Shown: in pieces, positions 43,474-54,586 of the stretch
Numbering within the stretch: the stretch's first letter is position 1
Layout of the letters: each line of letters starts with the position of its first letter
From: Glebionis coronaria
Taxonomy: Eukaryota > Streptophyta > Magnoliopsida > Asterales > Asteraceae
DNA: 64,000 nt
Assembly (NCBI GenBank): GCA_025667525.1
Contig: CM046875.1
Coordinates: forward strand, 436,244,617-436,308,616
Direction: 5' to 3'
Made by a program: the position numbers and the translations under genes
The notes under the pieces: model-generated
Database searches by the model: none
What the model saw: only the letters and a program-made list of their open reading frames with translations
Told to the model about the DNA's origin: nothing

Positions 43474-45776
43474 TTAAGGACTAGGAGGAATCTTACAAAC
43501 CTTCTCATATTGGTAATAAATAAATTTGATCAAGTCTTTTGCCACGTCACTTGAATAATCAATTTCCAGCTGAGTGTTCTTCATCTTCCCCAAGATTTCC
43601 TTGGACATGAAATACTGACCATCCACAAGTAGATACTCAGCAAACTTTGTAGCACTCAAATAATAAACACCAGCAGCTGAATACAATCTCCATTGAAGAC
43701 CACTGAGATCATCTTCAAGATCCTTCAAAATAGCAGGATCCTCATCTTTTGGTCCACACATTCTCTTGAATGTGGACCACAGTTTTATTCCATTTACTGA
43801 AGTTGGTGCTTCAGTCTCATACTTGGCCTCTAATAACCTCCATAGGTCTACCAAGTCTTCTCTGTCAAAACTTGCAAACAAAGATATAAGGGTGGTAAAA
43901 GTGTGAACCTCGTTTCCATACCTGCCAATCTTCCAAAACCCACATTCATCTTCTTCATAACTTACAATTGGGTTTCTGGAATCAAGTGGTAACACTTGTA
44001 CCATATCTGAAGCTTCTAATGGTGAGAGCTTGAGCCTCTTTCTTATGACAGCTTCACTTGGATGTAATGGATCCATATCTTTGGGAAACTCAAGAGAAAC
44101 TCCCTTTTTCACTGGTCTGGGAACAAACATTGCTTTCTTGAGCTCCATTTCTTCTGCAAGTTCTTCTTTTCATTCATCAGAAAGAAGTCTTAGAGTGTTT
44201 GCTTCCTGCACTCTAACCCAAATGGGATAAGCTCTACATTCCAACTCATCAAATGTCAATGCAGTCAATTTCTTGTAAGTCCATCCTGTTCCATGACATC
44301 TGAGCAACATGCAGTACAACTCCCTTCTATCCCTTTTCAAATTTGAGAGAACATTGTTGGCTTTGTGTTTCAGAATAACCTTGCAATCCTTTTGGACTCT
44401 TAGAAGAATCTCCAAACCCCATATCTGATCTGAAATGGTCAAGTGTGGATTCTCCATACATCTATCTTTCCAGGCATGATACATCTGAACAACCTCTGGC
44501 ATATCAAAATCAACCTGCAATTTCAACTCTCTCAATTTCTCCTTGGCCAGCTCACCACCATACTCAAGTCTTTCTGGTTGCTCTATGATCATAACACTTG
44601 AGTCTGAACTGGCTTCATCACTTCCTTCTTGCTCTTCTGAAGTGACAACAAAAGGTGACTCTCTCTCACCTCCTTTCTTTCTTGTTCCACAATTTGTGCA
44701 ACAAACTTTCTATCAAACTCAATCTGTGCTGCATTCTTTGGAACAACCTCTTCTACCATAATACCCTTACCCTTATCTAATGGATCAATTGTTGGTAAGG
44801 TAGATGGTGATACCTGTGAAGAAACCTCCTTGATGATGGATGATGACTGGGATACATCAACCTCATTTGCAGGTCTGTCAACGCCCAATTCTGCTTTGTC
44901 AGCGCCCAAAATACTCATGTCAGCGTTCAAATTTTCCTTGTCAACGCTCAAATTTCCTGCCTCAGCACCTTTTGCAATTTCCTCCAACATGGCTGTAAAT
45001 GATAAATTTAAGTTTGTAGGAGAGACTAGAGACGTGTCAAAACCTGTCTGTTTCTTCAAACTTGTTAGGGCCTCAGCAACATCCAAAGACTGACCATCAT
45101 GGCTGCCCTTATCACTCACATTTAATTGTTCATCCTCCCCTTTGGAAGATTCCTCCATCCCTCTCCTTGTACTAGCAGTCTCCAAAATAACAATCCTCTC
45201 CCTCAATTGCTTGAGTTCAAGGCCTTGTGTGCTGACAACTTGTACCAAGTCTGCATTTTGCTTTTGCAAGCTCATGCAGACAGCCGTCAATTCCATTAGG
45301 GTCATTGGTTCCAATCTACCCTCTTCTAAAATGGGTATTTGACCTCCCAAGTTAGATTCATTGGGCATGGATGAGGTCTTAATGATAGTAGGACTGTCTT
45401 GGCCAGCTTCTAAGCCAGAACCAATAGTCCCAGCCTCATCCATAACACCAACCACACTTGTGGTGGTGGTTCTCTATGCTATGTGGCTAGGACCACTAGA
45501 GGAGAACACTCCAGTAGTCCTTTGGTGTTTTTGTAACCTACATTGTGTTGGGGGAGAAGAAGATGTGGATTGGGTGGATGTGGGTATGTTAAGGGGTGTT
45601 TGGGTCTGTGATGGTTGAGTATCAACATTTGAAATAGGCACATCAACGCCAACATTTAACGTGTCATCGTCGAAGGGATCTTGGTCAATTTGCATATGTT
45701 GTGGTGAAGGTAAAGGTTTAGGGATTGGGTCAATTTGGGGTTGGGGGTCTGGTTGGGGTTGAAAGTCCCTAATCAA
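43474..45776 (-). pseudogene. Copia B extra third gene (broken, 5' part lost)
   Basis: Read from 45776: a Pro/Gln-rich stretch, an in-frame TAG (45474), acidic and Leu-rich sequence with a repeat of Val-Asp-Lys/Ala-Asp-Lys units (about 44960-44860), a frameshift near 44600, a helical domain (44590-44180), TGA (44170), and a C-terminal domain to 43474 with GFWKIGRYGNEVHTFTTL, DREDLVDLWRLLEAKYE and LQWRLYSAAGVYYL. The last part corresponds to the C-terminal domain of Copia A's extra gene (RWKLY..GV). I recognise it as the distal ORF of SIRE-like elements; its function is unknown. Copia C is inserted upstream, so gag, pol and the 5' LTR of B are not in view. Confidence 0.7.
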
Positions 45777-46503
45777 TGCGAGAAACCCTAATCTTAATTT
45801 AATCAACACAAGGTATTACTTTTCAAACGTAATCTTATTATTGTATAATAAAGAATTACAAGTGTTATGGATAACACCGTTTGATGACAATGTGTTGTGC
45901 ACACTTTGAACAACAATAAACCTTAACTTATGAATACAGTCGTAGCTGTTTGATTCACTAAGTTACACGCACTAATGTTCTTAATATCTCAAAGTGTTAA
46001 ATATTAATGCAAGGATACACATCCTATTTATAGTGTTACGAGGTTGACTTGAACAGTACTTGATGTCGACTACACAAGCTTTTACAAGTTCCCACATCAG
46101 TCACATGATGTCCTTCTATTCTTGGTAGTCTTCCATTATGCTTTAAGGAACAGTTGTCCAAAACAGTTTCCTTATTCTTCATATTCTCGAACACACAAAT
46201 GGCATGTCCAAAGTGTGCTGAGAGTTATCAGGGTATTGCCACCCCTGTTAACTCTCAACCCCTCAGAGTCCCTAATACATCTTGGCTGTTATCCATCACA
46301 GCCAAGGAGTATGTCTTCAGGTAATCTTCGACTTCCCTGACAATGTCTCTGACATGGACTCCTCTGAGGTTGCTCACAGAGACTCGGATCTCTGTGAGTC
46401 TTGCGAAACTTGCCTGCCTCCTAGGCACAGGCAAGGGACTATCTATCAGCCTAATTATGTTTAAATCAATGAACATGGAATCTAACAGGTTTAGATTCCC
46501 AAC
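45777..46503 (-). repeat. 3' LTR of Copia C
   Basis: The minus strand starts TGTTGGGAATCTAAACC at 46503, after the polypurine tract AAATAGGGGGAGAT (46504-46517). The TATA box CTATAAATAGG is at about 46025-46035. The outer end is uncertain, between 45777 and 45863, because the 5' LTR is missing. U5 shares CATAACACTT with Copia B. Confidence 0.75.
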
Positions 46504-46693
46504 AATCTCCCCCTATTTAAACATAAATAGTGCTAGATCTAACTAAGTTAAGGTAAGTGAGTTTAACAGCTTCTTCTTACACATAACAGATCTAAACAAA
46601 CATACCTCATGATTTTATTAAGACTTAAAGAAAAATTACAAGTTCATTACATAAGTTAAATAAAAGATGAAGGTAAAAGGGCTGACACTATCT

Positions 46694-48946
46694 TCAATAG
46701 TCATCATTTTTGATTCTTTCTTCAGATTCGGCCACATCTAATCTGTTATCAATTTCATCCTGCAAAGTCTTTGCAAACTTCTTGGAATACTCTGAGTTGA
46801 TCTTGAGACACTTCTTGTGACAGAGTAGCTGAATAGTTGAAGCCAGGCAAAGCTCATCTTCCCTCTGAAAAGCATATTGGCAGGCTTTGTTCATAAACGC
46901 CATTCCTCTTTCAGGCACTGAGTAAGTCTGACCATCAACAGGTCCAACTATACCATTAGGAAGGATCAGATCCCTGTGCATTCCATCCACACGAACATCT
47001 TCAGTAACAAAAGTTTCATCAATGATTTGGGAAATTCTTCTTCTTTTGTTGCCTGTCTTTGGGGGTCCTTGTTCGAAAAGCTGTGGTGGGGGATCAATCT
47101 TGAGTTTGGCAGCTGTTTCCTTGATCCAGTTAAACTTAGCCTTAAGAGTTTTAAGCAAAAGGAAATTTGCCTGTCCAGACTTTTTGGCAGCTAAGGCTTC
47201 GAGTTCAAACCATTCTGATAACCCAAGTGTTTTTAACCTGAAGTTGTCAAACACATCCATATTCCTCGTTTGATTATCCCTCCATAAGATCATCTGTGGG
47301 GTGTTTGTGGACTTGTGAATGGTGTATCTAAACTTGGTTATCTTGCCAGCAGCATACCTGTTGTTCACGCAGGCATCATAGTCAGCTTTGACTTTCTTTA
47401 AAGCCTCAGCGCGTTTAAGTTCCATTTCCCTCAACCTTTGTTTTTGTTTTTCTTTTTCAGGTGGTTTCATCTTCCTCAGAGTGGCTTCATTTAATTCTTT
47501 GGCTGCCTTGAGCTCACTTAGTCTTTTGAATTCTTCAGCCTGTTGCTCTATTTCTTCAGGCGTTAAAGGACTCTCATCGGAAGGTGTAAAGGTTGAAAAT
47601 TGGGAAAGGTCTGTTGTGGATCCTCCTGTCTCTAGCATCGCAGCTATCTTCTTAAGTTTGGTGTCAGTATCAACCAAAACTATCTCTTTACCTTTCTTTG
47701 AGACAGAGGACTCCACACTTATGTTTTTCAAATCATCAGCTCTTTTGAGGAACGCTGTCTGAGCCTGATTTTGAATAGATTTTGGTAGGGAGCTCACAGT
47801 GAATTTAAGTTTCTTGGCTGCTGGTTCATCATCATCCTCAGGCTTGCTGATGTTAACTAGGATCATGGATTTAGATGAGTCAGCTCCATCTTGTGTTTGT
47901 TGCTCCCCCTGAGTCTGATCCTCATCATCAGGTACTGTAACTGGTGTGATGACTTGAAGAGGAACAGGTGTTGTTGAAGGATTGGCTGAAGATGAGCCTT
48001 GTTCAGCAGATGCAAGGCTGAGTGTAGTTTTCTTCTCCCTCTCACGTTCATCCTTACTTCTCTTATGTTTGGATGAACGTGCCTGAAATCTTCTTGCAAT
48101 CTGCTCCACAGAGGCAGCCATGGCACGCTGTCTTTTTCTTGATGCCCTGGCAATCTTCAGCAATAGGTTGGCATTGGCATTGGTGTTTGCCTGAACACGC
48201 CTGGCAATAAAACCAGCATGGTTGTATTGCCTGTTGCGCACTGCATTGAAGTGCCTGTTTATGTTGTTTTCTTGTTCATGGAACAATGCAGGGACAACTG
48301 AGTCAATTGCATTCTTGATTCGTGTCGAGAGATGACTTAGTCCCTGGGCCACACCTTTTCTTGCACCCTCCTGAATAGGCTCAGTGACAGCCTCAGTCAC
48401 AGCCTTCTTTATAATACCTGGAAAGGTGACAGTAAAATTGTGCATCTCTGACTTGATTACGTCCAGCTTTCTTGATAAGCGCTCAATATCAGACTGATGG
48501 TGTACAGGCTGAAGATTCTTGATATTGAGGCTTTGTTGAGCAAAATCATCCTCCCTTGGAATCAAGTCGAAGTTAGTCTGGGTAGGATGATCAAATAAAA
48601 GAAATTCAGCTGTTGGATCATATGATGGTCGTTGAAGGACTGTTGTTGCAGATGTAGCAGAGTTTTGTGTGTCAACAGCTTCCTTGAGAGGAGAAGTCTT
48701 GTCATCTTCTTTAGGAGGAGAGGCTGACAGCTGGTCATCCTCATCTTCTTCCTCCTCGTCATCAAACATTCCCTCAGGGAATTCATCTTCAGGCATTGGC
48801 TCAAACTCAGCGACATAATCTTCTACAGAAAGCATTTCTTCATCAGCATTGAGCACAAGTTCTTCTTCAATCGGAATGTCCTGAGTGATTGTGTCAGCCT
48901 CTTTTTCATGTACCTGAGGTTCTTGGACTGGCTGTACAATTTCAGC
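46694..48946 (-). CDS. Copia C extra third gene, putative exon 2
   Basis: Open from the acceptor at 48946 to the stop at 46694 (750 codons). It starts acidic, followed by a basic/Arg-rich helical stretch (about 48330-48020), Lys/Glu coiled coil (about 47560-47370), and a C-terminal region with KFRYTIHKS, FDNFRLKTLGLSEWFELEALA and KLKIDPPPQLF. These I recognise from Asteraceae SIRE-like distal ORFs. The frame extends 52 codons further upstream to an ATG at 49102, but that part lies in tandem repeats and ends at an intron-like 3' splice site. The apparent hydrophobic N-terminus (MATIHFIFSLLLIST) is therefore probably intronic, not a signal peptide. Function unknown. Confidence 0.7.
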   Translation of the reverse strand, partial: AEIVQPVQEPQVHEKEADTITQDIPIEEELVLNADEEMLSVEDYVAEFEPMPEDEFPEGMFDDEEEEDEDDQLSASPPKEDDKTSPLKEAVDTQNSATSATTVLQRPSYDPTAEFLLFDHPTQTNFDLIPREDDFAQQSLNIKNLQPVHHQSDIERLSRKLDVIKSEMHNFTVTFPGIIKKAVTEAVTEPIQEGARKGVAQGLSHLSTRIKNAIDSVVPALFHEQENNINRHFNAVRNRQYNHAGFIARRVQANTNANANLLLKIARASRKRQRAMAASVEQIARRFQARSSKHKRSKDEREREKKTTLSLASAEQGSSSANPSTTPVPLQVITPVTVPDDEDQTQGEQQTQDGADSSKSMILVNISKPEDDDEPAAKKLKFTVSSLPKSIQNQAQTAFLKRADDLKNISVESSVSKKGKEIVLVDTDTKLKKIAAMLETGGSTTDLSQFSTFTPSDESPLTPEEIEQQAEEFKRLSELKAAKELNEATLRKMKPPEKEKQKQRLREMELKRAEALKKVKADYDACVNNRYAAGKITKFRYTIHKSTNTPQMILWRDNQTRNMDVFDNFRLKTLGLSEWFELEALAAKKSGQANFLLLKTLKAKFNWIKETAAKLKIDPPPQLFEQGPPKTGNKRRRISQIIDETFVTEDVRVDGMHRDLILPNGIVGPVDGQTYSVPERGMAFMNKACQYAFQREDELCLASTIQLLCHKKCLKINSEYSKKFAKTLQDEIDNRLDVAESEERIKNDDY

Positions 48947-49676
48947 CTGCAAGTTTGTTGAAATTAGTAACAGGGAAAATATAAAGTGAATGGTCGCCAT
49001 TTCGCTGTCCCAGAGAGGCTGAGGGTGATTACTCAGCCACTCCAAAGGATAAATCCTTGGGATTCTTTTAAGTGTGAATGAAGTATGGTTAGTGGTCGCC
49101 ATTCGCTGCCCCTAGGAAAGCTGAGTGTGATTATTCAGCCCCCCCTAAAAGGTAAAAACCTTTGGGACTCTTTTGATTGTGAAACATATGTTGTTGAATG
49201 ATCGCCATTTTGCTGCCCCTAGGAAAGCTGAGTGTGATTATTCAGCCCCCCCAAAAGGTAAAACCTTTGGGACTCTTTTAAGAGTGAAACATATGTTGTT
49301 GTAGGTCGCCTGTTACGCTGCCCCTAGGAAAGCTGAGGGTGATGATTCAGCTCCCCCTGAAAGGATAAATCCTTTGGGACTCTTTTAATGAGGGAACCAA
49401 GAGGCTGTGTGAAGTACAGCCATCAAGGTTGAGACATTAATGTATTCAGGTTGTTGTTAGCCTGAATACTGTCTAGAGGGTTCAGGGTCATCGGGGTGCT
49501 TTATAAACACAAATGAATCACTCCCTGGTGCAAAGACAGAGTGTACAGAAGTCTTAAAGAATTCTAAGTGAAATGACAGACTTCTATGGGTCGAGGATTA
49601 CCCTAACTTCACCACTCTCTCCTACAGACAAATGAGAGTGGTTGATTGTGAACCTCTAAAAATGTACACTGATTAC
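48947..49676 (-). other. candidate intron in Copia C extra gene
   Basis: Donor TCTCACAG|GTAATC at 49676. Acceptor side TTTTCCCTGTTACTAATTTC..CTTGCAG|GCTG at 48947, with branch-point-like CTAAT about 20 nt before the AG. 730 bp, phase 0 on both sides. It contains about four tandem repeats. Confidence 0.6.
48993..49405 (-). repeat. about 105-bp tandem repeats, four units
   Basis: On the plus strand units start (G/A)TCGCC at 48993, 49095, 49201 and 49305 and contain CTGCCCCTAGGAAAGCTGAG, GATTATTCAGC, AAAGG.TAAA.CCTTTGGGACTCTTTT. They are confined to the candidate intron. Confidence 0.9.
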
Positions 49677-50819
49677 CTGTGAGATATCAGCTTGGTTTGG
49701 CTGGTTTCCTGTAGTCTCTGCTGACTTAGAGACACTAGACGCCTATTGTTTGTCAGCCAAAGATTCTGTATCCACAAGAGTATCTGGACCAGAGGCGGTG
49801 TCAATCTTCTTTTCCTTGGCCTTGCTAACAGCTTTAGGTTGGGAAGAAGAGGGGATTTTCTTCTTCTTTAGCTGTTGGCCAGATGAAGCCTTGGACTTAG
49901 TAGTGTGCTGCCCAGAGGTCAAAGACGTAGACTTGCCAGCGACACTAGAAGTATTCACCTTCTCAGAGGAAGGGAGCAAGGGCTTCTCAGCGTTGGGTAC
50001 CTGGTTGGCCACGTTCAGCATGTGTGCAGTCACAGGGATATCCTCAGCTCCTATCTCCTTGTAGATGGCGCCTGTGATGCGATACGGCTTCAGAGTTGTC
50101 AAGGCCTTGTTATGGTAGTTCTCTCCCAACAAACTCTCAAAGATCAGGGACAGATAACGCACATAACAGATGTTCTTTTCCCTGACCTGATTCCTTCCCT
50201 TCAGTTGTTCTACCAGGTTAGAGAAAAGGAGGCTTCCAACGTCAACATCAGCTCCCCATATTAATCCATACGCAATAGTCTGATGTTTGAACGACATTTG
50301 ATCCTGTGATCCCTGCATGCCTCCCAGGGACTTCACAATGTGGGTGAAGAGGACACGCCACATAGGAGAAAAATACTTAATCTTCAGAGGGGCTTTAGCA
50401 AGGATTTCAGCTGGTGTGAGGGCAGGGTTAATGTCATGACAAGGGTTGAGTGTGGCCAATGCTTCCTTGACAGCCTTTTTGTCCACTGTCATCAGGCATT
50501 CATCTCCATGTTTAAGTCCGGCCACACTGGCAAAATCAGCAAGGGAAAAGGCAAAAGGATGTTCATTGCAAGAAAGGCTAAAAGTAATGGTGTCTTCTTC
50601 AACTTCAGCAGAATACCAGAATTCCCTAAGGTATTCTTGGTAAAAGGTGGATGGAGTTTTGGTGAAGGCTTCGTTTAGGTCACAATTCTGCATGAAATTT
50701 ACCAGATCTGAGTAGGTGTTGTTTGGTGCCTTGATCCATCCAATGGCGTTATTTGAGGCGATGATGCTCTCGTTGATCTCGAAGTTCACATTGGAGGATT
50801 TTGGTACGGGAAACGCCAT
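49677..50819 (-). CDS. Copia C extra third gene, putative exon 1
   Basis: The ATG at 50819 is in strong plant context (AATCAATGGCG). A globular domain of about 240 residues carries FYQEYLREFWYSAEVEED, HPFAFSLADFASVAGLKHGDECL, KIKYFSPMWRVLFTHIVKSLGG and QTIAYGLIWGADVDVGSLLFSNLV. It is the counterpart of residues 1-238 in Copia A's extra gene (IRQFWATA.., PQWKLLVHFLIHCLS..). A Lys/Ser-rich tail follows. A TAG at 49743-49745 interrupts the frame, which then runs 22 more codons to a donor CAG|GTAATC at 49677. Joining in phase to exon 2 is inference. Function unknown. Confidence 0.7.
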
Positions 50820-50930
50820 TGATTAAAGGTTGAAGGAGAATGAAAATGGCGGATGGTTGAGAGAGATAAGAGTTTTAGAGAGAGAAGATGATTTTGAGAA
50901 TGGTGGTGGGTGAGAAGAGAAAGAAGACAA

Positions 50931-50938
50931 TATATATA
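50931..50938 (-). promoter_or_regulatory. internal TATA box for Copia C extra gene
   Basis: The minus strand reads GATTATATATATTGTC. A CT-rich leader of about 85 nt (TCTTTCTCTTCTCACCC.., TCTCTCTCT..) leads to the ATG at 50819. This looks like a compact plant core promoter placed after pol. Confidence 0.5.
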
Positions 50939-51176
50939 ATCAAACTTGAGTCAACAGTTATTCAACCGTATTAAATGCAAAAGCGAAAATGACTGCTCAA
51001 GTGGGTCCCCTTGACCTTTCAAAAAAATTTGTCTCCTCGTTATCCGAAACTTAAATGATTAAAAAATGTGAGAATGTTTTTCGCATTTACTTGGAACGCA
51101 ACTACCTAGTTACATGTGAAAAACATTTAATAAAACATTTAATATAGAATCAATCATTTAATGAACACATTTAATA

Positions 51177-54100
51177 TCAAGCCACAGGCTTTGAGATATT
51201 GAGCATCCCTAGCTCAGCAACTAGCCTGTTGAACGTAGGTTCAGCCAAAGGCTTTGTAAAGATATCAGCTAGTTGCAGCTCTGTGGGAACAAAATGCAGC
51301 TCAATATCTCCCTTCATAATATGATCCCTGATAAAATGATACCTGATATCAATGTGTTTGGTACGAGAGTGAAGAACAGGGTTGTTGGATATGGCAATGG
51401 CGCTGGTGTTGTCACAAAAGATTGGCACTTTGTCATACAAGATTTCATAGTCAGCCAATTGACTTTTCATCCAGAGCACCTGAGCACAACAGCTGGCTGC
51501 AGCGACATATTCAGCTTCAGCTGAAGACATAGCCACAGAGTTTTGCTTCTTAGCACTCCATCCAACCAATTTTCCTCCTAGGATTTGACAGCTGCCTGAA
51601 GTACTTTTCCTGTCAATACAGCATCCAGCATAATCTGAATCTGAATAGGCCTTGAGATCAAAGCCTGATTCCTTTGGATACCATAGTCCTAGGGATGGTG
51701 TTCCTTTGAGATACCTGAAAATTCTCTTAACAGCCACTAGATGGGATTCTTTTGGGTTAGCTTGGTACCTTGCACAGAGACATGTGGAGAATTGGATATT
51801 TGGACGACTGGCTGTTAGATACATCAGTGACCCAATCATGCCTCTATATAAAGTCTCATTGACAGAGACCCCTGACTCATCAGGGCCCAAGTTGTTGGGT
51901 GGAAGCATGGGGCATTTCACTGAAGCACAATCAGCCAAGTCATATTTTTTAAGTAAATCCTTAACATACTTTTCTTGACAAATAGAAATTCCCTTAGGAC
52001 ATTGTTTAATTTGAAAACCCAAAAAGTAAGTTAATTCACCCATCATACTCATCTCATATTTCTTGGTCATTAATTTAGCAAAACGTTTACTAAGATTGAC
52101 ATTTGTTGACCCAAAGATGATATCATCCACATAAATCTGCACAATGATGAAATCACTCTTGTCCTTGAAGGTAAAGAGTGTTTTATCAATAGAACCCCTG
52201 ATAAATTTGTTTTCAGATAGGAAATTTGAAAGAGTTTCATACCATGCTCTTGGAGCTTGTTTCAGACCATACATTGCCTTGTGAAGTCTGTACACATGGT
52301 TGGGAAACTCGCTGTTCTCAAATCCTTCAGGTTGAGCAACATAGACTTCCTCAGCCAAATCACCATTGAGGAAGGCACTCTTTACATCCATCTAATAGAC
52401 AGTGATGTTCATATAGGCAGCATAAGCAAGAAAGATTCTGATGGCTTCAAGTCTAGCAACAGGTGCAAAAGTTTCATCATAATCAATTCCTTCAGTCTGA
52501 GAGTATCCCTGTGCTACCAATCTTGCCTTGTTCCTGATGATGTTCCCAATTTCATCCATCTTGTTTCTATAGATCCATCTAGTGCCTGTGATATTCTTTC
52601 CAGGTGGAGCTGGCACTAGTGTCCATACTTTGTTCCTTTTGAACTGATTGATTTCTTCTTGCATAGCAGCTACCCATCCATCTTCTACCAGAGCCTCAGC
52701 AACTCTTTTAGGTTCAATTTGAGAAAGAAATTCAGCAAATAGACATTCATTGGCTGAGGCTGACTCAGAGTCTTGGATTCGCTGTCTGGTTGTGACCCCT
52801 GCATTTGGTTCCCCAATAATGTTGACAAGAAGAATGTGTTGATCTCTTGACCACTTATTTTGAGGAGCTGGAGTTTCAAGAACAGGGGTACTTGAGGGCA
52901 TAGCTGGAACAATTTGAGTCTCATCCTGCTGACTAGGAGGGCTTTCTTCAAAGACTACTTCAGTGTCTGAGTCTTCTTCAGCCACATCAAGGGAAGCAAT
53001 TTCATTATCAGTAGGAGCAACGTCAGAGTTTTGAAGAATTGGTGAGTCATTAATATCATGAGAAGGACCATCAGAGATTTGAGGTTCTTCTTCATCAAGT
53101 CCCTGAGAGGTGGGAACTTCTATGTCGTGAGTAGACAGAGGATCAAAAGCAGGAACATAAGGAGTGAGAGTGTTGGAGTGGTGATGACAGGTAGGTCTGG
53201 GTTCTGTGAATTCATCACTTGGGAAAGAAATATTTTCATTAAAATCTACTTCATCACCCTCTGTTCCTGTTCTCTGTATGACTTCATCATCTTCATTAAA
53301 TCTGACATGGAAAGTTTCTTCTACTTCTTGTCTTCTGATGTTGAATACTCTGAAGGCTTTGGCTGTTGGAGAGTATCCCAAAAAGAATCCATCATCAGCC
53401 TTTTCATCAAACTTTCCAAGTTTATCCCTGTAGTTATAAATAAACACAGGGCATCCAAACACATGAAAATAGCTGACGTCTGGAGATCTTTTTCTGAAAA
53501 CTTCATAGGAGGTTTTGCCATGTCTTTTGACAATGATTGATCTGTTTTGAGTATAGCAGGCAGTGTGTACAGCTTCTCCCCAAAATTGCTTTGGTAAGGC
53601 TGCACCATTTAACATAGTTCTTGCTGCTTCAATCAGAGTCCTGTTTCTTCTTTCAGCCACACCATTTTGTTCAGGAGTGCCAGCTGAAGAGAAGTTCTGT
53701 GAAATCCCTTTTTCATCACAAAATGATTCAAGTTGATGATTCTTGAATTCCGTACCATTATCACTTCTTAGAGCTTTGACTCTAACATCATTCATATTTT
53801 CAACCTGTCTGATGAAGGACATGATGGCATCAACTGCATCACTTTTCCTTCTGAGGAAGAACACCCATGTATATCTTGAAAATTCATCAACTATGACCAA
53901 GGTGTATTTGTTGTGATTAATGGTTTGAGGTTTGACAGGCCCAAACAAGTCCATGTGAAGGAGATGTAAGCACTTGTCAATAGAGAATGATTGCCTAGTC
54001 TTGAATGAAGACCTGTGATGTTTTCCTTTGACACAGGCAGAACAAGTTTTGTCTTTGGAAAACATTACTGAGGGTAGACCAGCAACCAAGTTTTGAGTGG

Positions 54101-54569
54101 CTATCTTATTGATGTTCTTGAAGTTGAGATGAGACAGTCTCTTATGCCACAGCCAGTTGACACTTTCAGAGGCTTTGGCAAGAAAACAATTTGAGCTGTC
54201 TTCAGAGCACACAGCCATGTTGATGACATACACATCTCTCCTTCTAGGTGCAACTAGCACAACATCATTATTTTTGTTGAATATGGTTCCCTGAGTCTTA
54301 GTAAACAAAACCTTATAATTAGCATCACATAACTGGCTGATGCTAATAAGATTGTGCTTAAGACCATTCACATATGCAACCCTGGTAAAAGTGATCCCAT
54401 TGCAATTCACTGAGCCATATCCTTCTGTGTCACCTGAAGAGTTATCTCCAAACACCACTTTGGGACCTGGCTCCTTTGAGTATCTGTGCAGGTATTGTTG
54501 AATCCCTGTCATGTGTCTAGAACAGCCACTATCTAGATACCATACCGATTCCTTGAGATATTTCTGCAC
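51177..54569 (-). pseudogene. Copia C pol: PR-INT-RT-RNase H with one in-frame TAG
   Basis: The frame opens after an acceptor-like TGTGCAG (54564). Protease [13 protein letters not shown] (about 54540), HHCC finger (about 54155-54030), integrase core (MDLFGP about 53950, DNGTEF about 53763, E of NGVAERRN about 53657), Asp/Glu/Pro-rich linker (about 53250-52820), RT (about 52680-52000; catalytic YVDD about 52134), RNase H (DYAG about 51628, SSAEAEY about 51520), end LNISKPVA at 51177. The only break is TAG at 52392-52394, just before MDVKSAFL, where other copies have Gln. Otherwise all catalytic residues are present. The frame differs from gag by -1. Confidence 0.92.
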
Positions 54570-54586
54570 AGATACATAGAAACAGA

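Noticed and set aside
48947..49102. Signal peptide and start of the 802-codon ORF in Copia C
   Set aside because: The segment lies in tandem repeats and ends at a good 3' splice site; the hydrophobic stretch is the pyrimidine-rich branch/acceptor region read as codons.
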